The notes under the pieces: model-generated
Database searches by the model: none
What the model was told of the DNA's origin: nothing
The model's input: only the letters and a program-made list of their open reading frames with translations
DNA from: Ectocarpus siliculosus
Lineage: Eukaryota; Sar; Phaeophyceae; Ectocarpales; Ectocarpaceae
Reading direction: 5' to 3'
Assembly (NCBI GenBank): GCA_000310025.1
Contig: FN648436.1
Location: 141,164-156,774 of the forward strand
Length of the DNA: 15,611 nucleotides
Translations under genes and position numbers: made by a program
Part shown: one piece after another, positions 1 through 14,980 of the stretch
Layout of the letters: each line of letters starts with the position of its first letter
Position numbering within the stretch: position 1 is the first letter of the stretch

Positions 1-37
1 CGTCGAGTAGACTGGTGCTCTCGTCTCTGTTCCGGTC

Positions 38-272
38 CTAGTCGTTCGAGACACGACGCAAGAGGAGCATCACCCGTTGAAGAAGCTCAGCGGTTGTCTT
101 CGTGTGCCCTCTGTAGATTGCTTCGAGTAGACCGCAGCAGCCCTCCAAGTCCCAATGAACGACCAGCAGGGCAGGTAAATGTGGGACAGTCCATAAGTGT
201 ACAAGGGGTCTGGCGGCTTTCGTCGCCCCGCCCAATAGACTGATTCCAAGATACGGGATCAGTGGTATGCAT
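38..272 (-). pseudogene. Weak ankyrin-repeat-like remnant
   Basis: On the minus strand one frame reads LLEAIYRGHTKTTAELL at about 63-131 before a stop at 38-40. This resembles the first repeat of the ankyrin gene further right (LHDAAFKGSTERTAELL at 7716-7666), including the shared TAELL and the small-residue/aromatic/basic/Gly spacing. The rest of the open frame, up to a Met codon at 481, is not ankyrin-like and is rich in Tyr, Leu and Cys. I therefore read only this short stretch as a decayed or partial copy, or the edge of a gene continuing left of the window. One repeat-sized match is thin evidence, and a chance resemblance is possible. Confidence 0.22.
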
Positions 273-437
273 ACATTGTAGTCAGCATTCGTGGCGTAAC
301 GATTTATTGAATATTCCAAAAGAAAAGATCGGCGCAGAAAGAGAGAGGGCGTACAGTAGACTATCCGATAAAACATGAATATGAAGTAGATGGACGGAGA
401 GTGGTCGTGCTGGCGGCTTTCGCCGCCCCGCTCAATA
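210..437. repeat. Pair of 28-nt hairpin repeats 200 nt apart
   Basis: Two copies, 210-237 and 410-437, differ at only two positions. Each contains GGCGGC-TTTC-GYCGCC, a six-pair stem with a four-base loop. One of the two differences falls in the stem and turns a G-C pair into a G-T wobble, so the fold is kept. The spacing of 200 is not a multiple of three, so this is not an in-frame protein repeat. Confidence 0.5.
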
Positions 438-481
438 TTGTACAGACCTTGGCAGTCAGATTTTCGACGTTTCTTATTCAT

Positions 482-945
482 CTTGCGTCACCCCTTTTTA
501 CGACACCAACGACCACGGGTTGGAGTACAACGGCGCTAAATAGTGCTGTGAGTGCTGATTTGAAGTGAAGAAGAAGAAGAAGAAAAAAACGACTGTGCCC
601 TCATGAGCCCACTCCGGAGGGTAACCACATAGGCACCCTTTACCACTAACATACAAATCGACATCGGCACCACACGTAGTAGAGTCGGGGAATACAGTCA
701 AGACGAGCAGCGAGGTCTCTTGCTTTCTATCCGCAGGAGACGGAAAGGAATAAAACGACACATATGTCTACGTACCATATGACACGAAGAAACAAAAATA
801 AACTACATCCTATGATATTTTTAGTCTCTGCACATAAACGCATACGGATAGATTCCTCTGCATCATTTCTGTAGCATAAAAAACAAAACAATCAAGACAG
901 AAGAGACAAGAAAGCAACAACTCGCGGTTGTACCCTTCCAATCAG
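482..945. other. Non-coding, A-rich flank left of SEC16
   Basis: No convincing exon is visible on either strand. The plus strand is A/C-rich (for example 780-920) and holds a short GAA run near 567-583. This is unlike the T/G-rich introns of the plus-strand genes in the window, so it does not look like an ordinary SEC16 intron. A minus-strand open frame at 498-761 has no recognisable motif. A possible 3' splice site (ttccaatcag) ends at 945. Confidence 0.5.
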
Positions 946-1281
946 GTTGCCGCGATGGGCGGGCGCTCGCAAGGGGGTTCGCAGCAGCGGAGCCCGTACT
1001 CCCCGCAGTTCATCACAGCCCTCAACGAGTTTGAAGACCGGGCGTGCGCCGCCCTGGGTCTTGAGGCGAACGGTGCCGGGAACGCCGCTGGCGACGAGAA
1101 GAAGGAGCGGACCGGTGGAGCGGGGTCCGCGGCTGCTGGGGCCGGGGGCTGGCTCCTCAACAGGTGAAGCATCTTGTTGGTTGTTGTTGTTGTTGGTTGT
1201 TGCTATGGTTACCTTTGTTGTTGTCGTCTTTGTTGCTGTGGTTGCCTTTGTTGTTGTCGTTGTCCTTGTTGCGGCTGTCGT

Positions 1282-1313
<32 letters not shown>

Positions 1314-1361
1314 TGGTTCAATTTGTCGTTGTCATGGCCATCTTCGTCGTCATTGCTATTG

Positions 1362-1392
<31 letters not shown>

Positions 1393-1997
1393 TGTTGTTA
1401 CTGCTGCTGCTGTTGTGGTTTTCTTTGCCGTCGTCTTTGGTTTGTGTTGCGCATGCGTTCGGTTCCATTTGGTGCCCGCGGGCGCGTTGTGGGCACTTGG
1501 GTGCTCGTCAGGGTTGTGTGACCCTGTTGGCATCGTATCCTTCATGATCCTGCGTTGGTCGACGGCTGAGGCGCGATAGTCGGGGTGACACGACCTCCAC
1601 GCCAGCGCTTGGCTCTTGGACGTAATCCTTTCCCTTATCCCGACAAATATTCACGTGTTACCCGACATGCTACTGCTGCTACTGCTGCTGCTGCTGCTGC
1701 TGCTGCTTGCTGCCGCTCGCGCGTGACAACAGAGTTACCAACCTCGTCAAGACGTCGGCCATGCCGGGACCCGCGCCCACTCCGTCGAGATCAAGGTCAT
1801 CCTCCGGGGCCTCCATGCACCAGGGACAGCAATCAGCAGCGGCGGTGGACCCGGGTCACCGCAACCCCTCCCCTCTGCAGGGGGCCCCGCCGGTCGCGAC
1901 CGGCGGCGCCGGTGGAGGGTATGTCGGCCGCTCGCCGTTTGCGGGGCCCCCACGACCGGGGGGGCAGGCATCGACGGCGATGGCGGCTTCTCCATTC

Positions 1998-2052
<55 letters not shown>

Positions 2053-3863
2053 TGCAGCTGCAGCAGTTCCCGCCCATGGCAACACAGGACGCGGGGGGGT
2101 CTCCGCCGCCGCCCCTGCCGCAGCCGCTGCCACAGCCGCTGCCGGGACCACGGGGGAGGAAGGGCTCTTCGCCGCCCCTTCCCCGCGCGGCGGGAAGCCC
2201 GCCGCGTCCCCTTGCCGGCGCCGCGGCGCCGCCGACCTCGTCTTTGCACGGGCAGCAGCAGCAGCAACAGAAGTGGGCTCCCGCGCCTGCCGGTGTTGGA
2301 TCTGACAGCCCGCCGCTGCCGCCGCTTGCGGACCAGCAGCATCACCAGGGCTCGTTCCAAAGCCCGCCGAGATCCGCTGGGCCGGGGACCGGGGACGGCG
2401 GCGCTATCCCCGCAGCAGCAGCAGCAGCAGGTGGGCCGTTCGGCGGCAGCGGCCGGCCGCCTCTTCCTGGCGGCGGTTCCCCCGCTTTCGGGACACCGAG
2501 CGGTGCCGGAGCCCCTCCTCCGGAAAACGCCACGAGAAGCCCCGCCGAGAACGGTGCGGGGAACGGTGCGGGGAACGGTGCAGGGCCGCCGCCCGGCGCG
2601 GGGGCTGCCGCGGTGGCCAAGAGGCTTTTGAACCGGGGGATGGGGGAAGGCGGCGGCGGCGGTGGCGGCGGCGGTGGCGGCGGAGGCCCGCCGGGGAAGG
2701 AGGTGATGCACGTGGGCAGCGCGCCCGAGCTCGGCGGGAAGGCGCGTGAGGCGGAAAATTCTACAGGGGGTAAGGTGAACGATAGCGGCGGTAGCGGTAA
2801 GGCCGTCGAGAAGGCGCCGAACAGCGAGCCTCGGAAGGGGGCGAAGGGGAAGGACATCAAGAGGAGGGCGAGCGTCGGGGGATCGGCGGCGGTGGCGGCG
2901 AAGCCCGGCCGGTTGGCGAAGATGATGTCCAAGTGGCTGTACCCGGAAGCCAAGGTTAGTGCCGTCCTTGTCGTGTGTTTGGCGTAACCACGGTGATCGC
3001 GCTCAATCAAGTGAAATGGGCCTCACGTGTGAGAGTGAAGCAACAGAAGCACCGGCGCGCGAAGCCATGAGCTCAATGCAGTGTAGCGATACCACACATA
3101 GTTTGTCGAGGACCCGAGGTTGCGTTGTCGCATGTTGTTCGAGGCAGCCTTTTTTACCGGAGAACCTCTGGCCTACACTCGCTGACACGCTCACCTGACC
3201 CCTACAGGGCAAAAAGAAGCAGTAACCCCGTCGTGTTACGTGGCGTTGTCGGTGACACCCCACAGGCACGAGAACGGTTTGCTCACACCGATCATGACGT
3301 TTTATCCCCTATTCACCCCCCATGCCCCGCAGCACGCCGACGTGGGTAACGACATGGAGGCCTACTACGACGAGAAGGCGAAGCGGTGGGTCTTCCCGGG
3401 AGAGGACCCGGGGGAAGCAGTCACAGGCCCCCCTCCTCCCCCCCCGACTGCGTCTCAGCTCGGCGGCGGCGGCGGCGGGCCGCCCGGCCCTCCGGGAGCA
3501 GCAGGCGCCGGCGGCGCCACTTCCCCGCCGAACAGCACCCCGGGACTGGACGCGAACGATCCCCTGGCGGCGTTGATGGCCCCGCCGCCGGCTTCCGTGG
3601 GTGCTCCCAGGAGACAGACGATGGGGTCGCTTCCGATGGGCGGCGGCGGGGGCGGGGGGCCTCCTCCCATGGGAGGGGGGCTCGGCTGGGCCGGGGCCGG
3701 GAGCGCGGCGGCGCGGGCTCCGTTCCCGGCGGCCGGGGCGAAGTTTACGGCGTTTGCGCCGAAGGCGCCGGTGTCTGCCTTTGGCGGCGGGGCCGGCGGC
3801 GGCGGCGGCGACGGGGGTACGGATAGCGCTGCTGGTAGCCCGCCTTCTTCGAAGCATGGATGA
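946..3863 (+). CDS. SEC16: SEC16-like COPII assembly protein, 3' part
   Basis: Spliced: 946-1163, 1733-2954, 3333-3863 (stop TGA 3861-3863), about 656 residues if read from 946. SEC16 is a peripheral ER-membrane scaffold that organises COPII budding at ER exit sites. Residues about 11-30 (SPYSPQFITALNEFEDR) resemble the C-terminal edge of the Sec16 central helical (ACE1) domain. Residues 474-500 carry the family's conserved C-terminal block: KWLYPEAK, then DVGNDMEAYYDEK and KRWVFPGEDP. The middle is low-complexity and probably disordered: 17 Gln at 163-179, three NGAG units, 13 Gly at 379-391, and Pro/Gly-rich segments; the tail is also Pro/Gly-rich. Junction 1163/1733 joins AG+A, giving LLNR|VTNLV, with donor GTGAAG. 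The next donor is GTTAGT. Most of the central domain and the N-terminus are absent, so earlier exons probably lie outside the window; an ATG at 955 is the alternative start. The 2954/3333 junction is uncertain (see microexon). Confidence 0.72.
1164..1732 (+). other. SEC16 intron with TTG/CTG triplet runs
   Basis: The intron runs from donor GTGAAG to acceptor gacaacag. Most of 1172-1420 is TTG and CTG triplets, with pure CTG-type runs near 1286-1312 and 1369-1393, and another at 1672-1706 just before the acceptor. Long open frames through here (poly-Val, poly-Cys, poly-Leu, poly-Ser) are artefacts of the triplet repeats. Confidence 0.65.
1286..1706 (+). repeat. CTG triplet microsatellites in the SEC16 intron
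   Basis: Three CTG-rich tracts occur on the sense strand (about 1286-1312, 1369-1393 and 1672-1706), separated by TTG/GTC-rich sequence and a unique stretch at 1440-1660. Each tract has roughly eight to eleven units. The last abuts the region where a polypyrimidine tract would be expected. Confidence 0.75.
2001..2048 (+). repeat. CAG run encoding a poly-glutamine tract
   Basis: There are fourteen uninterrupted CAG codons at 2001-2042, then CAA and CAG; one more CAG at 2049-2051 makes 17 Gln in the SEC16-like product. It is followed by LQLQQ. Shorter CAG/Gln runs recur near 2251-2272 in frame; a further CAG-type run near 2416-2431 is read as Ala codons. The run is the reverse complement of the CTG tracts in the preceding intron. 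Confidence 0.85.
2550..2585 (+). repeat. Three 12-bp tandem units coding NGAG
   Basis: The unit aacggtgcgggg occurs at 2550-2561 and 2562-2573. A third copy at 2574-2585 has one change (cag for cgg). It is in frame within SEC16 and encodes NGAGNGAGNGAG, a small coding minisatellite. Confidence 0.8.
2955..3332 (+). other. SEC16 second intron (contains possible microexon)
   Basis: Donor GTTAGT at 2955; acceptor ccatgccccgcag ending at 3332. Splicing 2954 directly to 3333 keeps frame (EAK|HADVG). Open frames seen inside it (for example 2959-3198) have no recognisable content. Confidence 0.6.
3208..3221 (+). other. Candidate microexon coding GKKK
   Basis: The sequence follows a good acceptor (cctgacccctacag, ending 3207), reads GGC AAA AAG AAG CA, and meets GTAACC at 3222. 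In SEC16 proteins the W-L-P segment is typically followed by a GKKK-type basic motif before the WDEK/YDEK block (family knowledge), so these codons fit exactly here. The 14-nt length breaks the frame of the last exon, however. A 15-nt version ending CAG would be in frame. It may be a real microexon with a base missing at the donor, or a decayed one. Confidence 0.45.
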
Positions 3864-4590
3864 TACTTTAAGCGGCGGGGTTTTGTGAACGAACCAATAG
3901 AATGGCGTATGGTTGTGTGCTGGATGTCCGTGGCGGTGGTAGATCTGGCTGGGTCTATCCGGGAGGGATATGTGGGACAGTGCTGTCTCCTTGGGCGTGT
4001 TCTGTGGTTTTGTCGCAGCCAGTTTAGGATGTGTGTTGGAGGAGGTTGGCCTTTTCTTTTGTTGTCCTTCGGGCGGACGCGTGATCGATCGCAGGCCCCG
4101 CCAACTCGGTGGCCTCGACAGTAAGCGCTTGTCACACGAACTGTGTCCTACGCGATTGCACCGACTTCGGTTGGTTGTGCGGCCAGCACGTGCTGTCGTC
4201 TGCCTCCTTGTCACCGTTTTATTATTTGCGCTGGGGGCTCCTCAATAAGCGGAGACCTGTAAAGTGGGGGTAAATTAACTTCCCCTTGTGTGGTTTGGCG
4301 GTGCTATGTGCTTGGCCGGCGGGAGATGTGTTCTCTCTTTGGAAACCCTAACGTACAGTGTGACCTGGTTGGATTGATCGCCGTGTTGTCCGGTAATCGC
4401 TGCACGGCAATGCATGGCGCTGCTGGTTGCAGGTCTCAATTTCTTGCTAATGTTGTGAGCTAAAAAGAGGACAGCCGCAAGAACCAACGGAAACCCCCCT
4501 GGTTGATCGGACGGAACACGCTGGGATTCTGAAGAGAGGTGCATCTATATCGCAACTAACCTCTTTGTCGTTGTTACAGTTCGGTATTGT
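3864..4590 (+). other. Probable 3' UTR and flank of SEC16
   Basis: The stretch is T/G-rich on the plus strand up to about 4460, as expected for the 3' untranslated region of a plus-strand gene in this genome, then becomes mixed. No coding motif, tRNA or other RNA gene is seen. I could not identify a definite poly(A) signal. Confidence 0.45.
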
Positions 4591-6405
4591 GCAGCTTGAG
4601 AAGACGAAATACCCTTGGAAAAGAAGTGAAAACGTTATTTATTCAAGCGTCGGTTGTACATGAGACGCAGCATTTTCGGCCCCCACCTGCAGGATGGAAA
4701 AAAAATGATGTCCGCAATTCATGTGCTGCTGCTGTAGCCACACAAGCTCAACAAGCGGCGTCATCATGCCGAGATTTCTTCTACCGTTGGGATCGTTTCG
4801 AACATCAACGTTCTCAAAAACGAAAGCCCCTCTGTGTAGACTTCTTGCTGACGCGAACAATAACCAGTTATTTTCACATTATTAACCGTTTCGGTCCCTG
4901 CTCAGTACCTTTCATCATCCGTACCAGTCCAATTGACGCGAACGCTTTCCGTGGTCACAAGCCAACTACCCAAAGAGGTTACACGCTACTAGATATCAAT
5001 CACGGGATAGAGAGGACCCCGAAAATCCTCGAACGCGTCACAAAAAAAACAGTGTCTATCGTTTGGAAAAAGGCTGCACGTCCAACTCTTTCCAAATGTT
5101 CCGTTTTGTACGGCCGCACAAACACAAAAACTATTCTCACCAAGCACACCTCTCTGCGTTCTTATCTTCGCTACACCATCCCCTGTCTAACACGGCACGT
5201 ACATGCGTATAGCTGTTGCAAAACCTTGGGGACACAAACCACAACACGAGAGAGCGCCTATCAACACTCTCACAGCGTCCTCCGGTTCATAGCTCACCCA
5301 CGGATATTGAGCACGGAGCTATGTACATAAAACAAGCAACACATCAGCTGCCAAAATACCTGCCCCATGTCCTTGGGCGATCAAAGTTGACACATCCAGC
5401 ATACAACGGCACGCCCACTAGCCTTCTCCATGACAACTCCTACTTCTGCGTGGAACAGACGAAGAATTTCTACTAGTTCGGCGAGGGATATCCGCCGCTG
5501 AGCCTTGACGAGACAGCAGCGATCGTCAATTGAAGATCTGTTTCCGACCCCAGATATTCTCCTCTCCTCATGTACCCCAAAGCAAGTCGTACAGGCTTCT
5601 ATGTTGCGCTTCTTGACAAAAAACAAACATGCACATGGACGACAGCAAAATGCCGTTCACAAGGCTGATGCAAGCCGAGCGAGGCTAATTAGCGCTGATG
5701 CCGCTTCTCCCGCTGCGGTGTTGCTGATACGGCAACAAAAGCAATGCGGCTCTGATATTTGGTGTGCCCGTTTCTCCGCTCCATTCATCGACAACGGAAC
5801 GAAAAACGAGAGTTGAACCGCTGTTCTCCAAACGGACCGACACGGATAAGGTCACGGCTTCCTCTGATGCCTGGGAATCATGCGGGCACGGGTGGGAACA
5901 CGCACGAGTCAGTGAGTAGAAAGAGCAAAAAATGAAAAAAAAGGTTCGAACATGACATCAAACACGAGGCTTTCGCGCAAAGTACAGGTACGGCCTGATC
6001 CTCAACAGTCACAACAAAAATAACGCCACGGGTTGGAGGAGACTAGATTCAGGTTCATGAGGGAGGGGCGACATCAAGCAGGAACAATACGGCTTTCGCA
6101 CAGAATATAGGTATGGCCTGATCCGCAACAGTCACAACAACAGTAACGCCACCGGTTCGAAGACAGTAGACGTACAAGTTCATGTAGGAAGAGAGACATT
6201 GCCGTACGCCGAGGGTGAATGCCGAACTCCTCCATGCCAACCAAATAAATACGGTTGCTCAGCAACCCTCGATGGAGGCGGCAGAGTTAACGAGCTATGG
6301 TACGATCGTCGCTGATGCAGCTGCATAGTCGGAGCGGCAGCGGCAGCAGCAGTGGAAGCAGCAGCCACACGCAACCAATCCGTCATCACCAAGCACTCGT
6401 GGTAA
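4591..6405 (-). other. Probable long 3' flank of the ankyrin gene
   Basis: The plus strand is A/C-rich through most of this stretch, so the minus strand is T/G-rich, matching 3' UTRs of this genome read on the minus strand. An AATAAA-like hexamer lies on the minus strand at 4643-4638. The longest open frame here (4587-5330, plus) has no ATG, starting only at TTG, and no recognisable domain; I do not consider it a gene. The stretch includes a diverged duplication (separate entry). A non-coding transcript or transposon relic is possible. Confidence 0.35.
5953..6199. repeat. Diverged tandem duplication, about 120 bp period
   Basis: About 100 nt starting ggctttcgc at 5968 recurs at 6091 with roughly 80% identity by eye. 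Shared blocks include ggcctgatcc, caacagtcacaacaa and aacgccac. A short gacatcaa lead-in precedes both copies (5953 and 6070). The period is 123 nt between the anchored starts. It lies just 3' of the ankyrin gene, probably in its 3' UTR. Confidence 0.65.
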
Positions 6406-6470
6406 CTACACACACGGAACATATCCAGCCCCACAAATCAAACACCACACCATAGTCGCTTGCACCCACC
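6287..6470 (-). other. Possible terminal intron and last exon of the ankyrin gene
   Basis: On the minus strand the codons for TALC are followed by AG|GTGGGT, a good 5' splice site with the exon ending at 6470. A candidate 3' splice site (gccgctccgactatgcag) ends at 6321. Joining them would replace the last 21 or so residues (RWVQATMVW...) with SCISDDRTIAR and a stop at 6289-6287. I cannot tell from sequence whether the unspliced or spliced end is used. Confidence 0.3.
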
Positions 6471-7767
6471 TGCACAGGGCCGTCCACACCACCCCGGGTC
6501 GCCTAGCCCTTCGTCTCAGGATCGGCAGCACTCGTCCCAGCTTGGGCGCCGCAGCATTTGTCGCGGTGGTAACCTCTGCTGCGTTATCAGGGCGACGACC
6601 ACCATCCCCGCTACTACTAGGCCACAGCCAGGATTCCGCGTGGACCGCCTCCACCTGCAGCAGCAAGCGGCGGATGCCCTCCAGCCTCCAGAGGCGCTGC
6701 TTGGAGATGTAGGTCCCGTCGACCTTCTTGTCCTGGAGGATGTGGACGGTGAGCTTCAGGGGGGTGCAGCTAAACAGCACGACACCCATGGAGTTCGTCC
6801 GTCGAAGCTCGGTTGTCGTGTCTGCCCCGGCCTCCACCAGCAACCGCGCCACCCTGGGAAAGCTCGACTGCTCGTCAACACCGCAGACATAAATGCTGCT
6901 CAGCAGGGGCGTCGTGCCGTTGCGATCGCGGACGTTCACGTATGCCCCGGGGCCGTAGTGCTTGGCGTGGTTCTGCAGGAGATACTTGACGGAGGCCTCC
7001 CTGCCGAGACCGGCGGAGATGGTCAACGCCTGCCCCGTATCCACCACCCCTGCGTGCGTCAACAACGCCATGGCAGCAACGCGCCGGCCCTCGCCGGCCA
7101 TCAGGAGAGCAACCTCGCCGCGGCTCTGGCCCCCGCAGCCCTCGATCCCGACCCGCTGTATCAGCTCGCGCATCACCAGCAAGTTGCCGTTGCGAGCGGC
7201 CGAGTCCAGCGGGAGCAGCGTCGGCAGCGGCGCCCTGGTTATCAGCGGGTTTGCGTTCGCGCGCAGGAGCTCCCTCGTCGCTTCCAGCTGCCCTTCCGTC
7301 ATCGCCCTGAACAGCGGCGTCTCCCCGTCGACCGGCGTGCGGATGTCGACGTTCGCGCCCGCGTCTATCAGCGCTCTCATCACGTCCGTGAACCCGAAGT
7401 CGGCCACGACGTGCAGCGGCGAGAAGCCCTGAGGGTCGGGCCTGTTCAGGTCGGCGCCCGCCTCTGCCAGCACCCTCGTAGCCGCGGCGTGCCCGCCCTC
7501 GACCGCCACGTGCAGAGCGGTGACGCCGGTGTCGGTCACGATGGATACGTTGGCCCCCTTGCTAAGCAGGATCCCGAGCACGCTCGAGTGACCCATGCTG
7601 GCCGCGAATATGAGGGGGGTCCAGTTGTTGACGGTGCCCTGGTTGATGTCCCAAGAACCGGTCGCCAAGAGCTCCGCCGTGCGCTCCGTGGATCCCTTGA
7701 ACGCCGCGTCGTGGAGGGAATTCATAGCCCCCCGAGGCGGCTGGCGTGAGCGGCGTGTTGAGGTCAT
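6406..7767 (-). CDS. Ankyrin-repeat protein
   Basis: A single open frame of 453 residues from the first in-frame ATG (7767-7765) to a stop at 6408-6406; a second Met is at residue 15. Ankyrin repeats are protein-binding helical hairpins; the partner here is unknown. Repeats seen: MNSLHDAAFKGSTERTAELL (about 15-34), WTPLIFAASMGHSSVLGILL (about 49-68), VTALHVAVEGGHAAATRVL (about 82-100), FSPLHVVADFGFTDVMRAL (about 115-133), ETPLFRAMTEGQLEATRELL (about 149-168), and a degenerate LPLDSAARNGNLLVMREL. A later one (TTPLLSSIYVCG...ARLLVEAGADTT) carries an insertion. After the repeats comes a distinct block (LRRTNSMGVVLFS, then VDG...RLEGIRRLLLQVEAVHAESWLW), which I infer to be a lineage-specific module. 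No signal peptide or membrane segment stands out. The 3' end may be spliced (donor GTGGGT after 6470). It is tail-to-tail with SEC16 and divergent from RUVBL2. Confidence 0.8.
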   Translation of the reverse strand: MTSTRRSRQPPRGAMNSLHDAAFKGSTERTAELLATGSWDINQGTVNNWTPLIFAASMGHSSVLGILLSKGANVSIVTDTGVTALHVAVEGGHAAATRVLAEAGADLNRPDPQGFSPLHVVADFGFTDVMRALIDAGANVDIRTPVDGETPLFRAMTEGQLEATRELLRANANPLITRAPLPTLLPLDSAARNGNLLVMRELIQRVGIEGCGGQSRGEVALLMAGEGRRVAAMALLTHAGVVDTGQALTISAGLGREASVKYLLQNHAKHYGPGAYVNVRDRNGTTPLLSSIYVCGVDEQSSFPRVARLLVEAGADTTTELRRTNSMGVVLFSCTPLKLTVHILQDKKVDGTYISKQRLWRLEGIRRLLLQVEAVHAESWLWPSSSGDGGRRPDNAAEVTTATNAAAPKLGRVLPILRRRARRPGVVWTALCRWVQATMVWCLICGAGYVPCV

Positions 7768-8188
7768 CTCGTCCGGTTGTTGCAAAGGCTGAGACGGAGC
7801 AGGAGCAGCCGAGAAGCAGGATACGGACCGCCGTGATTGGTTCTGTGCGGGGCGGTTTATATTTTTTGGTACCCCCCACCCTCCCCTGCCAGCTGTAGGG
7901 CCCCTTAAGGTAACTCTCCCGCTCCACCCTCTCCGCCACACCCCAAGGGACACAGCAACAGCTAGACCTGCCGCCTAGAGCTGTTTATCTTTCAGGGACC
8001 TACAAGGGGCTACTCCGCTCACGCTGAGCATCTGGTTCTAGTCTCCGGCAATCTCCGACCGTTGTATAGGGGGCCACAACTCTTCTCTATAGATATCCAC
8101 CGCAAACCGGCATCAGCATCAGGCAGCCTCTGGGCTTGAGGACGGGACAGACTGCAGGAGGGCGAGGAAAAGCCAAAGCACAAGCGCC
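7768..8188. promoter_or_regulatory. Divergent intergenic region, likely bidirectional promoter
   Basis: This 421-bp gap separates the ankyrin start (minus) from the candidate RUVBL2 start (plus). On the minus strand a TATA-like run (rc of ggtttatatttttt, about 7854-7867) lies about 90 nt before the ankyrin ATG, with CCAATC nearby at 7835-7840. On the plus strand only weak AT patches (tgtataggg near 8063, ctatagatatcc near 8087) precede the RUVBL2 start. No verified motif is claimed. Confidence 0.4.
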
Positions 8189-8194
8189 ATGGCG
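8189..8194 (+). other. RUVBL2: Candidate two-codon first coding exon of RUVBL2
   Basis: The sequence gcgccATGGCG is followed at once by GTGAGA, a good 5' splice site. The exon ends in phase 0, which matches the phase-0 acceptor at 9363, giving Met-Ala joined to [10 protein letters not shown]. The known protein also has a short N-terminal leader before the [16 protein letters not shown] block. The alternative is an ATG at 9211 reading straight through to the exon without splicing, but that crosses a strong pyrimidine tract and CAG acceptor. Transcript evidence is absent here. Confidence 0.4.

Positions 8195-14980
<6,786 letters not shown>

Noticed and set aside
947-1579. Open frames full of poly-Val, poly-Cys, poly-Leu or poly-Ser
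   Set aside because: They are translations of TTG/CTG triplet repeats in the SEC16 intron; such repeats are open in all frames.
1585-2711. Long overlapping frames on both strands across SEC16 exon 2 (Ser/Arg-rich and Leu/Arg-rich)
   Set aside because: GC-rich triplet-repeat DNA lacks stops in several frames. Only the frame at 1734-2954 joins to the conserved SEC16 motifs.
4587-5330. 247-codon plus-strand open frame
   Set aside because: It begins at TTG, contains no Met codon anywhere, has no recognisable domain, and lies in sequence whose composition suggests a minus-strand 3' flank.
5943-6165. GGTTCGAA-like strings as tRNA T-arms
   Set aside because: No acceptor, D or anticodon stems can be formed around them; they sit within the local duplication.
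6460-7749. 429-codon plus-strand frame opposite the ankyrin gene
   Set aside because: It is the antisense shadow of a well-supported ankyrin coding frame and has no domain of its own.
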